Source: Lutraria lutraria
Taxonomy: Eukaryota > Mollusca > Bivalvia > Venerida > Mactridae
Assembly (NCBI GenBank): GCA_964023205.1
Contig: OZ026842.1
Span: forward strand, 11,563,407 to 11,627,406
DNA: 64,000 nt
Reading direction: 5' to 3'
Under the pieces are notes generated by a model, which was not told the origin of the DNA, made no database searches, and saw only the letters and a program-made list of their open reading frames with translations. This document shows, piece by piece, positions 11,865 through 26,300 of this stretch. Every line of letters begins with the position of its first letter. Positions within the stretch are counted from its first letter, which is position 1. Position numbers and translations under genes: made by a program.

Positions 11865-12268
11865 TCAGCTTTAAACTTAAAGTCACGCACCCGAAACTTT
11901 TGACCCTTAACGTTTACAGCTATGCAAATTATATCTTAATAGCAGGACAAATTTCTGCCAGTAAAAAACATGATAACTTACCGCATGGCTATCACATGTG
12001 GTTTACCTGTCTTGTATAGGATATGTGTGATCAAAGTTGGTTTCTACAATTGTTATAATTATAGGAATTATTATTAGGATATACTATAGAGATTGTATCA
12101 AGTGGTGTTCTTATGTAGTGTTTAGTAAACACGCATAGCACTAATGCTGATGTTACTGATTTAGATTTTAGTATTGTTCACAATGCATTTAACTTGATTT
12201 AAATGAAAAGAAAATATGATACGAATCTACTTCACTGACACTTTGCACTACCATTATGTTGTTTAATG

Positions 12269-12475
12269 AGGCTGAAAATAAAAATAAGTTTGTTTGGAGT
12301 GCTCCGACCAACCGGTACCCAGTACTCATGAAAGTCCTAGCACATACATAAAATGAAATTTGGGAGGGGGGGGCACTTTTTTACTATTATATTGTAAAAA
12401 ATATCCCTACCTCCTACTCAGTACTAAAATTCTGGGTTGGAGGACTCTAAACAAACTTATTTTTATTTACAGCCT
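12269..12475. mobile_element. MITE with about 45-base inverted repeats
   Basis: Left end AGGCTGAAAATAAAAATAAG continues GTTTGTTTGGAGTGCTCC; the right end is its reverse complement with few changes, ending TTTATTTACAGCCT. It lies between two copies of a duplicated flank (12180-12260 and 12487-12556), which share 34 identical bases at 12222-12255 and 12517-12550. Confidence 0.75.
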
Positions 12476-13487
12476 AAGTATTTCTTGCAATGTATTTAAG
12501 TAATAAGAATATGGTTCGAATCTACTTCACTGACACTTTGCACTACCATTGTATTGGTTATGATTTGTACATGATTGCACACTGATTTAGTAGTTCAGTT
12601 TATACGCACAATATACCATTCAGATCTCATGCATTCATGAAATGATCAAAGTTACGAAATACACCAAACAGGATGATAACATGAGTAGTTATTGCTGATA
12701 ATTTAATGGATGTTGTTCAACATAATGTCCATTAAGTAGTTCAGAATAGTACACACAGTCTTCAAAATAAAGCAAGTTGAGGCTATGAGTCACTTTCATA
12801 ACATGCTGTGTACATAAAAGAGCTAATTTTTTTTTGGTTATGAAATTTGTTACCATGCAATTTTGATGTTTGAACTAATAACAGAATTAATACAAATTCA
12901 TTGAAAATTCAGTCTACAAGTTTTCAGAAAAAAAATCTTCAGTGGTTATACCATTAATTATTTATCTATTTATGCAAATAAAATTCCTAATGTGAGTATG
13001 CTAGATATATGATGATGTCAGGGGCATATTCAGCTTAATTGAATGTTTCTTACACAAGGTTAGCTTTCATGTTAGATGTCAATTTTGCCATATTTATCAT
13101 TTTATTTTTCAAATTGATGTTACACATGTGGGTAAGTTCGTACCGTTTGCTGCGCCCCTTGATGTAATTAAAGTAAAAATTTTTACTCAGTGATTAAGTT
13201 ACTGTTATTTTCAGTATCACATCAGATTTGCTTAATCTATCGAATTATTTCAATAGGAGGTAATCAATACTGGTTAGTGATCTACGGAAGTTCACAGTAC
13301 AAAATGTTCTAACTATTCTATATAATAAGTGCCTGGTTGCATGCATAAAGTTAATTGATTTATTCTTCATTTCTGGAACATTACATTTTCTTCTTCCCTA
13401 TAAGCATTGATGCTGCCAAAAATCAGATTATTTGGCTATAATGTAAGTTCATTTCTATGCTTTTTAGAATTCAATACATAAATATAT

Positions 13488-13662
13488 ACAGTGCAACCTC
13501 TCCAAAGCAACATCCTTTGGGAGAACCAAATTTATGTTGTTGTTGAGAGGTTCTTGTTCTGAGGAGGTCAAATTGATAGTTAAATTGTACAGTGGGAAAA
13601 ATTGTGCTGTTGTTGAAGGGAGGTTGTTGTTCAAGAGAGAGCCGCTCTGGAGAGGTTGTAAT
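13488..13662. mobile_element. Palindromic MITE of the ACAGTGCAACCTCTCC family
   Basis: Begins ACAGTGCAACCTCTCC and ends in the inverse GGAGAGGTTGTA. Interior segments (TTGTTGAGAGG, GTTGTTCAAGAGAG) are internally complementary. Related copies occur at 29693-30222 (interrupted) and 35316-35478. Confidence 0.7.
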
Positions 13663-14309
13663 ACTAAAGCTAAGCTTTGGATGATTATTCATTTGACTGG
13701 TTCAAGAATTTTCTGCTGCAGTGTAAATTAATGGATATTACTAAACCACGATGTGAAGCATGATTTGTGTTTTTTCAATGACTGCTATAAAGTACCCAGT
13801 CTACAGACTGGTTGTAGATATACTAATGATTAGTGTTAGAAGTAATATTTCGGCTAGTGCTGTACTGATGATAATATAGAGAAACTTATGTTCTTCTCAA
13901 AGTAGAGAGTTATTTATATACCAGTACATAAATACATTTTGGCAAATTGTGTTGATGGATTATCACATAACCATGATATGAAATTCTGTAATTTCGTTTC
14001 CTTATGCCGTCATTTTCTCATGAGTTAAAAGAAAGCTGTGAGAATTTTACAGTCGAGTCTTGACTGCATGTACTATTTTAATACAGTGATTTCTGGTCAA
14101 ATTTTAACCTGTTTTCTAATTCTGTTAATTTGATAAAGTATTAAGATTTTTTATGAAATTTTTGAAGATTTCATTGTTCAGACGAATATAAGTGTGATAA
14201 GTATTCACATATTGTTGCTGCCAAGTTGGATATTACTGTGTATCTTATCTGCTGCCAAGGTTACCTGGAAATATTTATAACATTCTTAGTATTTGTGAAA
14301 AACGTGAAA

Positions 14310-14316
14310 ATGTCAG
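14310..14316 (+). CDS. GYG1: Glycogenin, probable first coding exon (7 bases)
   Basis: The next exon starts in the middle of a codon, needing one base from a first exon. ATGTCAG followed by GTAGGT (a strong donor, CAG|GTAGGT) gives M-S-G then K-Q-A-F-V-T-L, which matches the very short N-terminus before AFVTL in other glycogenins. Many ATG-containing alternatives exist in 14-20.7 kb, so this is a good fit rather than proof. Confidence 0.5.
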
Positions 14317-17300
14317 GTAGGTAAAAATAGGAAGTTTATTTTTCAAGAACTTAAAATACCCACTCCGCTCTGTTAATAAAATTAATATGTCAGTGTTGAC
14401 CTTTGACCTTAAATGTATTTTTTCGGGGCAGTCATTGCCCCTCACCCCTTCCCTGCATGAGGTTATATGATTTATTACAAACGTACATAGTACATGCATG
14501 CTACAATTATAATTCACAAAATAGTGAGTGTTGTAATATTCTATAATGTGTTAGTAACTATTAACTTACACATATTCAGCTTCATTGAATGTGTTAAACA
14601 TTTGGGATAAACTATAAATCAGAAATGTTATGTTGAATAATTTGAGAAGTGGTAATTCAGGCTGTATTGAACAAATTGCTGTATGTTTATTACATAAGCT
14701 GAATACTCAAATAGTTCATGTTAACTTTAAACAGTTAAACCTGTGAACAAGGGCCACCATTAGGAAAGACAACATGTGGCCTTTATTGACAGGACTGGTG
14801 ACCTTTTTCAGATGCCATTTTGTTCTTAATGACCAATGACAGTTTTTGAATGAATGGCCATTATTCACAGGGTGTCCTTTATTCAGAGGTGCCTGCTAGC
14901 TCAGGTTTGACTGTTAACTAATTTAAAAATAACACATATTACAATTATTTTTTAACAGCAGATTTTAATCAAAACATGAAAATACAGCTGCTGCTGTTTA
15001 TTGACACCTCACTGGTGTGTGCAGATCATGCATTATGTATAGGAGATTCTTTGTTGTAGGATAGCTGAGCCCGGTATTCTGTATTGCAGATATTATTATG
15101 TAGTGTTTCTATAGAAGATAAGATTGATGAGATATTGCCTTTTTCCTTCCTGTAGTTGGCCCAGAATTTGGATGCTTGTATTGCATCGAAATTCATTGGT
15201 TAATTAATGTATTGGAATGCATGTTTAATGTAATACTTATAATAATGTCTGTTTTATAGGAATGAATCTTTCTCTGTAAGAATATGATGTATTAATGTGC
15301 ATCAGTTTCTATACATTAGGCCATTCATAAAAAATTGTTTGTCATAACCTTACCCAGAGAATTTTCAGTAGGTAGGAATTTTTTTTTACAATTTAGTTTG
15401 TATTGAACCCAAAATACATTTTAGAATGCTATGAATTTTTTTTACCCTTTGAGGCCAAAAGAGAAATTGGGTTTGGGCCTTTTTGATGAGTAGGATAATT
15501 TTACCTCAAACAAAATATTTTTTAAGCAAGGCCTTAGTATTGAATTATCACCTATGTGTTACATGTAATGTTACGCAAATATGTAACATATTGTTTTATT
15601 AACATTTTATAAGATGATGTAGCTTTATATTATATACTGTATCCAATAGATATCTTATCGTATTTTTTTTCTTTCTTACTTAAAGTTACTTCTGAATGAC
15701 AGCTGCTGCTGCTGATCTGTATATTTTTTTCTGTAATGATTTTGTTCAACTTGAAAATAATATCATTTCCATACTAAGTACATGATAATAAGATCCCAAT
15801 AGTAGTCTTTATTAATAACAACATAATTTTAATGAGGGCCTGATAATTTTTTTAAGTCTGGCCATGTCTCTTTTACAATTTTAGGATACTACTAGAATGT
15901 AGGGTGAAGTTAACGTTAGTGTAGCTCACATTTAAAGAAAATACCAAGTACATGTACCATTAAAAAAGCTACCCTAAATTCTGTCTGTTGCTATTTCTAT
16001 CTCAATTTGACACCTGACAGTAATAGACGTTCACTGTGTCTCCTGCAGTCAATAAACAGTCGACTAAGTATTTCCTGCCTTTAATTGCTTCTGATGTTGT
16101 GAGCAAAATTAATTGATGTAACACATGCAAATTGTAATGTGTGATAAGTAGCTGAAATTATTTTCTGGAAAACTGTACGTCTGTCTGTCTGTTTGTTTGT
16201 GTCCGGCTGTTCATCTGTCTGTCTGTCTCAAAATTGTCACTTCTATTTGTCCTTTGGCCTTATTTTTGTTGGCTGGCGAGCGTTAGTACATGTAACTGCA
16301 TGTCAGTCAAGTAGCAGCATTTTTACTTCCTGGTAGTAATTTCAGAAAATTGACTTCAGTATTTTTAACATGAAGTCGACATTGTGTCTTGCTGATATTG
16401 ATGTTATCTGTTCAAGGTCATAATATTATGTGTGAGGTGTACTAATATTACAGTTAAATTGACAATTTGTAACTTAATTAGGGGCATTTATAAATTCGAG
16501 GGAAGATTGGGTACCACTTAATTACTGAGGATCATAAAAGAAATGTTTGAGGTGGAACTCAGTAGCCAGTTTTTGAGTGGCATGTAATAAGTATCAGAGC
16601 TGATATTGGGAACCAGAATCTCATGAGTATGCAATATTATGTGCAAGGGAAAATTGGGAACCAGTTATTGAGGTGGTATGTAATAAGTATCAGAGGTGAA
16701 ATTGGGAACCAGTATCTCATGAGTATGCAAGGGGAAATTGGGAACCAGTTAATGAGTGGCATGTAATAAGTATCAGAGGTGATATTAGGAACCAGTACCT
16801 CATGCAATATTATGCGCAAGGGAAAAATGGGAACCAATTATTGAGGTGAATGTAGGTGAAGATGGGAACCAGTTTTTCATGAGCATGCAATATTATGTGA
16901 ATGAGAAAATTGGGCACCAGTTATTAATATATTGATAAAAGTTTGGGTATTTACGACAACATACATTTTAATGAATTCATAAAACTTAAGAATAAGAGTC
17001 GCTGCATGCAATAAAATGGCAAAGTGTATAATACATATATGAATTTAGAGAATATTTATGCAACATTGTGTGAGTTAATTAGCAAATGAAAATGTTTACA
17101 GAATGAACAATTTTATAATAGATTTATTACCACTTATGTTATGAATTTTGGTCTATATCTACAATAAAAGATCAGCATCATATATTATATCATAAACATC
17201 TATATAGTCGAAAGTGAAAGGATATTTATTGCAGTATTGTTATTTTATTACATTTCTTGCCTATAATTTAAGATTTAGTTACCTCTAGCCTACTTGGTAA

Positions 17301-20300
17301 TTATTGAACTAACTGCTATAGATAAACAATGCAGTATGTTGTATCTATTGTTATAAATTTTAATTTCAGCCATATTTGCATATTTCCGGTTAAGTGTTAT
17401 ACTATACATCATTAATTTTATAGGAATTTAAGGAAGTCAGAATTGCCAGAAAATTAATATCTCCTGTCCTGGCTCAAGCAGGATAAATTATATGTGTTGA
17501 CTGAATGTAGAGTATTTCACGGTGTTGGTTAATGCTGACTGAAGGTATTTCTATCCACTATCAGAAAATTATCTTAAATCTGTGTGTAGGAGTAGCTAGT
17601 AACAGTAACATACCAGGTAGATTCTGTACCTGCTAATAATGTGTGCTTGTTTGCCATGTATAATGGTTTTATCAGCATGTTGGCGTGAACGCATATGTTT
17701 GCATACACATAGTAGAGGTACCAATATAGATCTTCTCCCCTGTATTGTATGGTTACCTGGGTTTGTGTTAATTGCTGACACAGTAAAACTTATTGAGTGC
17801 AGGTACCTCCGAATAAAGGCCACCCTGTGAATAAGCCATAATTTTTAAAAACCTATCATTGATTACTTAAAACAAACTGATCTCCCAATAAGGGCCATGG
17901 ATAAATAAAGGTCACATTTTGTCTTTCCCAAGCATGGCCTTTGTTCACAGGTTAAACCCACTGAAACTGAATGAAGAAAAACACATGTGTTGCACATGTA
18001 GTTTTATGTTCAAATCAAAGCACTGACAGTACTGATCTAAGCCTGTCTGTAACAGTCCTCTCAGTGCTTTGATTTCTCAAAGTATAGGCAGCTGTACTAT
18101 GTTTGTAGATAAAGAACAAAAGATCACAGCATCTCCAGTACTGTTACATTTTCTACTTAAGTTTGACATTTGAATTAACTTGGATAATGTAGCTTGTACT
18201 ACTGCATTATGCTGAGCAGATTACAAGTATTGTAACAATAATTGACTTGTTTGTGTAAAGGCAGATTTTCTATAAGGAATATTCAGTGCATTTAGAAAAT
18301 TCTAGCTCAGTGTTAAAGTGGCATATCTGTCATTCCTGGTTTCTTGCTTATGGGTTTTAGATTTTGTCATCAGCTAAATTAGAATAAATGTTGTTAGATA
18401 ATCACATTAAACTCAGTGCAATCAAAATGAAGAAACAAACAATGCTGTATATGGTTTGACAATTAATGCTGTATATGGTTTGACAATGCTGTATATGTAT
18501 ATGGTTTGACAATGCTGTATATGGTTTGACAATGCTGTATATGGTTTGACAATTCTGTATATGGTTTGACAATTCTGTATATGGTTTGACAATGCTGTAT
18601 ATGTATATGGTTTGACAATGCTGTATATGGTTTGACAATGCTGTATATGGTTTGACAATGCTGTATATGTATATGGTTTGACAATGCTGTATATGGTTTG
18701 ACAATGCTGTATATGGTTTGACAATGCTGTATATGGTTTGACAATGCTGTATATGGTTTGACAATGCTGTATATGTATATGGTTTGACAATTCTGTATAT
18801 GGTTTGACAATGCTGTATATGGTTTGACAATGCTGTATATGTATATGGTTTGACAATGCTGTATATGGTTTGACAAAGCTGTATATGGTTTGACAATGCT
18901 GTATATGGTTTGACAAAGCTGTATATGGTTTGACAATTCTGTATATGGTTTGACAATTCTGTATATGGTTTGACAATGCTGTATATGGTTTGACAATTCT
19001 GTATATGGTTTGATAATTCTGTATATGGTTTGACAATTCTGTATATGGTTTGACAATTCTGTATATGGTTTGACAATGCTGTATATGGTGTGAAAATATT
19101 CTAGGGCTCCCATTACTACTCATACTTTTCAGTTTACAAGTCGTTAGTTAAATGTTAAGAGTCACTTTTAAAATTGCTTGCATACTGTATGAGATTGGAG
19201 ACAGAGGATATAAAGGACAAAAAGGGGTCCTGAAATATCATAATTTAAGACAGACCCGAGATTAGAACCCACAACCCTTTGTTCAGAAGTCTAGGGTGTT
19301 AATTACCACTAGTCCTCTGATCCACTCCAGTGTCTGACTTAGTTAAAGTCCTCTATCTGTGCATTGAATTTACATAAACCAGAGAATGATCAATCATTAA
19401 GTATATGCATGCTTCTTACAGTACATTTTATGGCAGTCCACTTAGTTTAATAATGTAGTGAAAAAAGAACCATAAATTATAGTCTACTAGATGGGATATC
19501 ATACAATGTATAGGTCATCGTAAGGTCAGTAGTCTAAATTGTATACTTTATGTGTTTTATTTGAGAATGACTTTGACCCAGATGCAGCTTTATCAACCTT
19601 TATGGAAATGGGTTTGTTCATATACCTGTCGTGACTTGATTTTATATACCGGTATTATTTATCTCGAAAAACATGCATTTTGTATGAAAAAAACACAACA
19701 CAAAATTTTGAACATGCATCTATGATAAATAATCTACATAAATCGTGAAAGCGACAATTTGCAATAATATTATATTAGTTCCATCTATCATCATGTTTAA
19801 CATAGTTACTGAGATATGATTGATACATTTATTAGGGTTTTTGTCTATAAATGTTGCAACAACAGTCCTTGTTTATATTCTCTGAGTTAATTCAACTTGT
19901 CACAATTGCTTAATTAATTAATAACATCTTTGACAGCCAATTTGCATCTCTGTCTCCAGAATTCTCCACAAATTTCCGAACATTTAATGATCCATGGCAA
20001 CAGTGCATTTATTCCAGTAATTCTTGTCACTAGTAAAAACCAATGGACCTGTTTCTGTTTGTTATGCAGAAAATGCTTGATATGTTTGTTTGTTTGTATT
20101 GGGGGGGGGGGGGGGGGGGGGGAGTGCAGGGAAGATAGGGCCTATGCATGTACTTAACTGCATTGCCTCTATGAATAAAATCTACATCATTATTATTATC
20201 ATTTGGTTAAAGGTTATGAATAGATCTACAGTAATTAGGTAAGATGGATGTTTTACATGATCAGTGTTCCTAACTTTAAGACTTACCTAGCTACAAGAGC

Positions 20301-23300
20301 TAACCAATTCCTTCTCATTTTGTTAGCAACTGTCAGTATAAATGTCTTTTAGAGATGGTAGAGGTAAACTTAGGAAGCTAAGCCTTTTGATAAATTGTCA
20401 CACAAACCAAATGCCTTGCCTGTTTAATGATTGCATTTGAGTATTCAGAACAGGATTTCAAGTTCTGCAATTCTATTGTATTGAAGTTAAAACATGCTCT
20501 CCCCAGAACATCTGACGATCACTAATGCAGCAATGAGAGCAATTTAAATAATGGTTTTCATATTTTGAAACCATGGAATTAAATTGCTGTATACATTTTG
20601 CATTTCATGGTTGTCCGAGCTTTACAGTAACTGTTGTGTCCTAATCTATGGTAAACTTTGTGGACTTTGTAAACTTACTATAATCAGTGTCAGCACATGA
20701 ATTTCATTTTCAAATTAATATGATGATGTTTTTCTCCATTTCTCTTGCTTTAAATCTTTGTTTTTTTTCTCTTTTCAGGGAAGCAGGCGTTTGTAACATT
20801 AGCAACAAATGACACATATTCCTTAGGATGTCTTGTCTTAGGGAATTCGCTACGACGTGTCAACACATCAGCGCAGTTGGTTGTCATGGTGACAACAGGT
20901 GTTTCCAATACAATGAGGTATGATTTTTGTATCAAAGACTTTCAAGAGTAGCATTCTAACAATGAGGCATCCCTTTATGTTCTAGGGGGCATACTTGTCT
21001 TTTTGGACATCTTCTCATCATAATTTGCTTAATTGTCAAACTTATTGTTACATGATTATACCCTTTGTTGAGGTGATGTGGTTACTCAGTTTGGTATGTT
21101 TGCTTTGATTTGGAGAGGTACATAATGACAACTGTGAGTCAATTCATATAGTCTATACATTGTTAAGATGTAAGATATAATTTGGTCTTGTTTAAATGAG
21201 TGTTTATGTGGTTCATGTGGTGTCACATTGATGTTTGGTGTGTTGTTCATTGTTCTTCTACTCTTGGTCTTAATCCTTGGTTGTAAGTCAATAATTTATT
21301 ATCAAGTTGTCCTCTTGACCATTGGATCGTTTCAGTGTTCAGTTAATCATTATACAGCATTTGCCATTTGACCAGTGTATAATCCAAGCTTGTCAACTGG
21401 ATGTCAGAAATGGTAAAATTCTATCGGTTTGCTACATGAACAGTAGTCGTTGGCTTAGACTCGCAGGGACTGACAAAATTAGTTCTAGCAAAGTTCAGTT
21501 CTAATGAACTTGAATAAGTAGATAATGGGAAAATTTGATCAATGAATTTAAGGAATTAATTTCTAGACATTTAAGACACTGAACAGAAAAGAACATTTAA
21601 AACACATAGTCTGCCTTTTGTAGATTTCAGTTAGTTTTATACAAGGATGGTTAACACTGTTGTACTTTGTTGTATGCTGTGATTACTGTTTATTAGATGT
21701 GTGTTTCAATAAAGCATTGTAATTGCATGTAACAGTTGCTAAGTTGTGTCTGCAATCAAACAATTACTGAGCATTTGGCAATGGTGCGAGTATGGCTTGT
21801 TGACAAATGGGACATTTGATGTTGATGCAAGGAATTCCACATAGTATGGTGCAGGAATCTTAATACATAACAATAACATTCCACCAGAGGGAACAGTGCT
21901 GTGAAACAGACTTACGCCTCCTGGAAGTGAGAGGCAGTATATTCCTGTTGTTTGCATTGTACATATTGTATTGTGATGTTAATGATCATGCCCTAAGTTC
22001 ATATATTTGTAGTTTCGGCTTGTGTTATTGTTTTCGAAAAAATCCATGTGTCATAAAACAGAGGCAATTAATATGTCATTAGTAGAACTTTTCTCATCCT
22101 TCTCTGGGATCTTAGTCAGGGAGACTGAACTGCCTACAAATGGGACAGTGTTTCTATTGATACCCTGGGCTTGCAAGCAGACAAAAGGGTTCTCGGTCAA
22201 GTGACATCATAATCCTATTGTTTTTACTCTAATTTCTACTTCATGAAGTGTGTATATTTTATATTATATTTGCCTTCTTGTGTTGGTGTATCTGGCTATG
22301 CTTTCTATGCTGTATGACTATGTTATGTACTAACGGTTCCTACGATGTTTACCTTAATGTGAATGGAAATTCCTGTCACATTATTGGCATTATAACAAAA
22401 TAGTTTTCTAACTTTCATGCTGGTATACAGTACAGTACTGAGAATAGAATCCAGTAAAGGTATCAGCTTGTGATTGTGATACATATTCTTTTGTGTCATT
22501 CACTGCGTTATTTCAGTAAAGCTGTAAGCTAACCATATCAATTTTAATGCTTGCATGAATGAAGCGTTTAGCAAATACCCAGAACGTTCTTACATTCCAA
22601 GCAAATAACCCTGATCAGATTACAGTTAAACTTTGATAAATTTGATGGTCAGATACCAGACAAAAATTATCTCAATGATCTACTGTAAATAGTTTTAAAC
22701 TCAAGACTGTCTGTTCATTGATAATGAAACATGAATGTGACTCATAACCCATCTTAATGATTATCATCATGATATAAGTTATGTTCACTTTTAAAATGCA
22801 TGTGATGCACACCAGTGTTTTTTTTCTCTTCATTGGGAAGAAGCCTTGTTGATTTTGGTAAGAATTATCACTAAAATTGCTGATTTGGGAAATAAAATAG
22901 TTGGTGTAAGTATTGGATTTTTGGGAAAACTGCATGATTGAGAAATGTTCAATTGGGAAGAGGCCTTTTATTGATAGGCTTCTGTTACAGAAGGTGAAAA
23001 AACACTCCACACAACAGTTTAAGTCTTTCAAAAAGATGGGGGCCACATTATGACATACCTTTCCATCTGTTATACTATGGGCTTTTAAGTTGAATGTAGT
23101 TCATTGTTAAACAGAAGGAAAGTATGCGACATTCAGGTTAACTTACTTTTCTGTCTTTGTGATTTTGACTGATGTAGTGTGTCACATGAGATGCCGTGTA
23201 TCTGATCATGTTACATATCAGTTTTATAGTAGTGAAAGGTTTCATCTTGTCTCGGTCAATCATGTGACTTAGCGTTGAATGTTTTCTAATACATTGATCA

Positions 23301-26300
23301 TGTTCCTGTCAGTCTTATCCTCAGAGGCGGGAAGGCGGGATTATACCTCCAGTACTAGACTACCATCCTCCGTAAGGGACTGCCTACTTTCTCACATAAA
23401 GAGACATGGTTGTTATCTGGGCTCAAACCCATGAGCCTCTATCAGTGAGAGATTACAGTGATTTAAAGTCAGCTACCTTAACCACTTGAACACAGAGGGC
23501 GGGTCACGTTTAGCTGTAGATATAATATTGCAAACCAGTCTAGAAATAATGTGGTTGTTTAAATGAAGTGGCCTTACTTAAGGTGGTTGTAAGGCTTTAT
23601 GGAACAGTCAAACCTGTGATAGCAACCACCTCAGAATAAAGACCACCTTGTGAATAAAGCCATTCTTTTAAAAACTATTATTGATTATTTAGAACAAAAT
23701 GACCATTAAAATTAAGACAACATGTCAATAGAGTCCATATTTTGTCTTTCCCAAGGGTCAGGCCTTAAATTGTTCACAGGTTTGGCTGGTTTGTACCAAT
23801 ATGTACTTCTACACAAACTCACTACATATTCTCTCTATAAAAAGTCTGTTAATATATAAAGAACCTGCATCTAGATAACTTGATCATACTTTATTGCCTG
23901 GATTTATTTTGTTCAGGAATCTTGGTTATCATCCTATGTGGTGACATCTTGTTAGACATGTTCTCTTTGTTAATATTGATCCATTAGAAAGTGATTATCC
24001 CTGGGTCAAATTAAGGTCAGGTTTAATGTGAACTGAGACTCTGTTACAAGTGCAGTATTTACTGTCATGTTATTTTCTGTTTAAAATTCAATCCTAAAAA
24101 CACTTTTAAATGGCTGCTATTTACATAGTGGAAAAAAATGCTTACTTGAGCAAGTTTTCAATATTTGCATAGTCGGGATATTTTGTCATACATCAATAAA
24201 CTTCATTGATAAAGTCAGTTCTAAAGGTTAAACTCACCCTATCTCAGTCTGTGTAGTACACATGTATTTCATTGATAAAACCGCTATTATTTATCATGTA
24301 TTCATTTCATGATACAGATATTTCAAGATTACAATGAAATGCTATTTAAATGCACGGAGTACCCTTACACATTAAGTCAGCAATGTGATACTACCTTACA
24401 TACAGTTTTTAATGGTTTAATTAGCTTAAATTATGCTTTGCTAAAAACATTTATGTAAGGTATTTCGTATATAATTATGGCTGAATTGAAATACTTGTGG
24501 TAAGATTTAAATAGGCCTTGTGTGTGTAAACACTAGCTCCTGTGAATTCTCTGAAGCATCGTTCATAAACATTTGTCCAAGACCTGTGGGTCAATTAATT
24601 ACACTCATATTGACCTCGTAATCTGAACATATCTTTATAACTTACTTACTTCATGTTCCATGAACAAGTTTACAATTTGCCCCACTTCTAAGACTAGTGA
24701 TAAATGCCTCAGACAAGCACACACTGCAACTTGTATATTAGTACTAGCCTAGCCAGTTCTGACCACAAGTTACCTCAAACCTCTGTGAATTGGTTACATG
24801 CCTGGCTTCTAGGTCTAGTGAAAACTGCTTCACACAAACACAAATTGCAACTTGTTGTACTTACTTTGTTCTCCGCAGGTTACCTTAAACTTCTCTGGAT
24901 AGGTTACATGCTTAACTTTTTAGACTAGTAAAAAACAGCCTCTGACTAGCATATATGTCATACTGCAACTTATACAGTACTTTATAATCTTGTTCTTGGC
25001 TAGTTTCCTCTATTCTAACCCACAACCTACCGATTGGCCGTCAAGCACATTTACGCTACACCACAGATCATATCCTTTACTGGGTATAGCTGGACCATGT
25101 ATTTTGAGCCATGATGAAATAATACAGAATAATTAATTCACTCAAGTCTAATGGGGGATAAGGTTATTTGGAACAAATCTGACTGAAACATAATGGTAAG
25201 ATAAATTGAACATGCTCAATAAATGTCTGTAATGCTTGCGCAATAGGTAGAGCACAGTAGCTCATGCTGTCATATCGAATGTCCGAGTTCAAATTCCAGC
25301 CACTTAAAAGCCCCAATAACCACATCTCCTAATTGATTTAGGGTATCCTTCCGTCTGGGCTCAAAACACATGGTCGAGCTATATACTTAAGATAGCAGAT
25401 AAATGTATTTTGTTTTGTCTTCCAATAGTTAAGTATTCGCTAATATGACTCTCTATCCTTCATAATAGTTTTTAAACTTCAAACATTTTGCTAATGGCTA
25501 TGTTCGTGCATTGGCCATCAACAGACAAGAATTGTTCCCAAAAATAATCAGTAAAAACAAAGGATAGCAAGAATTTTATGTTTAAAAAACTTCTGTCTTA
25601 GCTTGCAATTAATTATGTCTTGTGAAACATGCTCCAGTATTGCATGTTATGTGAACTATGCCATGCACATGTTCTTCATACAGGATACAAGTTTCATTTG
25701 TCATTGAAAACAATTTTCAAGGTCATAGAACTTTGAACTAGTCAACATGATATCCTGAACGGAAAATATTGAGTTTTCCATTCAATACAAGGACATGAAT
25801 AGAATACTGTTGTTATACCCCCAGATATGAAATATATGGGGGCTATATTGGATTCACGCTTGACGGTCGGTCGGTCGGTCGGCCGGTCGGTCGGTCGGTC
25901 GGTCGGTCCGTGCGTCTGTAGACACAATTTGTCCGGAGAATTTCTCAGCAACTACTGACAGGATTTCAATGAAACTTCACAGAAGTGATCAGTAGTAAGC
26001 CTAGTTGTGCTAGCTTAAAGCATTTTTTGTTCGGATTAATTTTCACTGAGTTATGCCCCTTTGTTGTTTTTATTCAGTATATACAATAGGCAAATTTTGT
26101 CCGGACAATTTCTCAGCAACTACCCACAGGATCTCAATGAAACTTCACAGAAGTGATCAGTAGTAAGCCTAGCTGTGCTTGCTTAAAGCATTTTTCGTTC
26201 GGATTAATTTTCACTGAGTTATAGCCCTTTGTTGTTTTCATACAGTATATACAATAGGCAAATTTTGTCCGGACAATTTCTCAGCAACTACTTACAGGAT

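Noticed and set aside
18402..19123. Three minus-strand open frames of 216-233 codons
   Set aside because: They are three frames of the same 20-base minisatellite, with the same periodic peptide in each and no splice or family support.
25861..25910. GGTC run considered as a CRISPR or telomere-like repeat
   Set aside because: It is a simple tetranucleotide microsatellite at the left edge of a tandem-core element.
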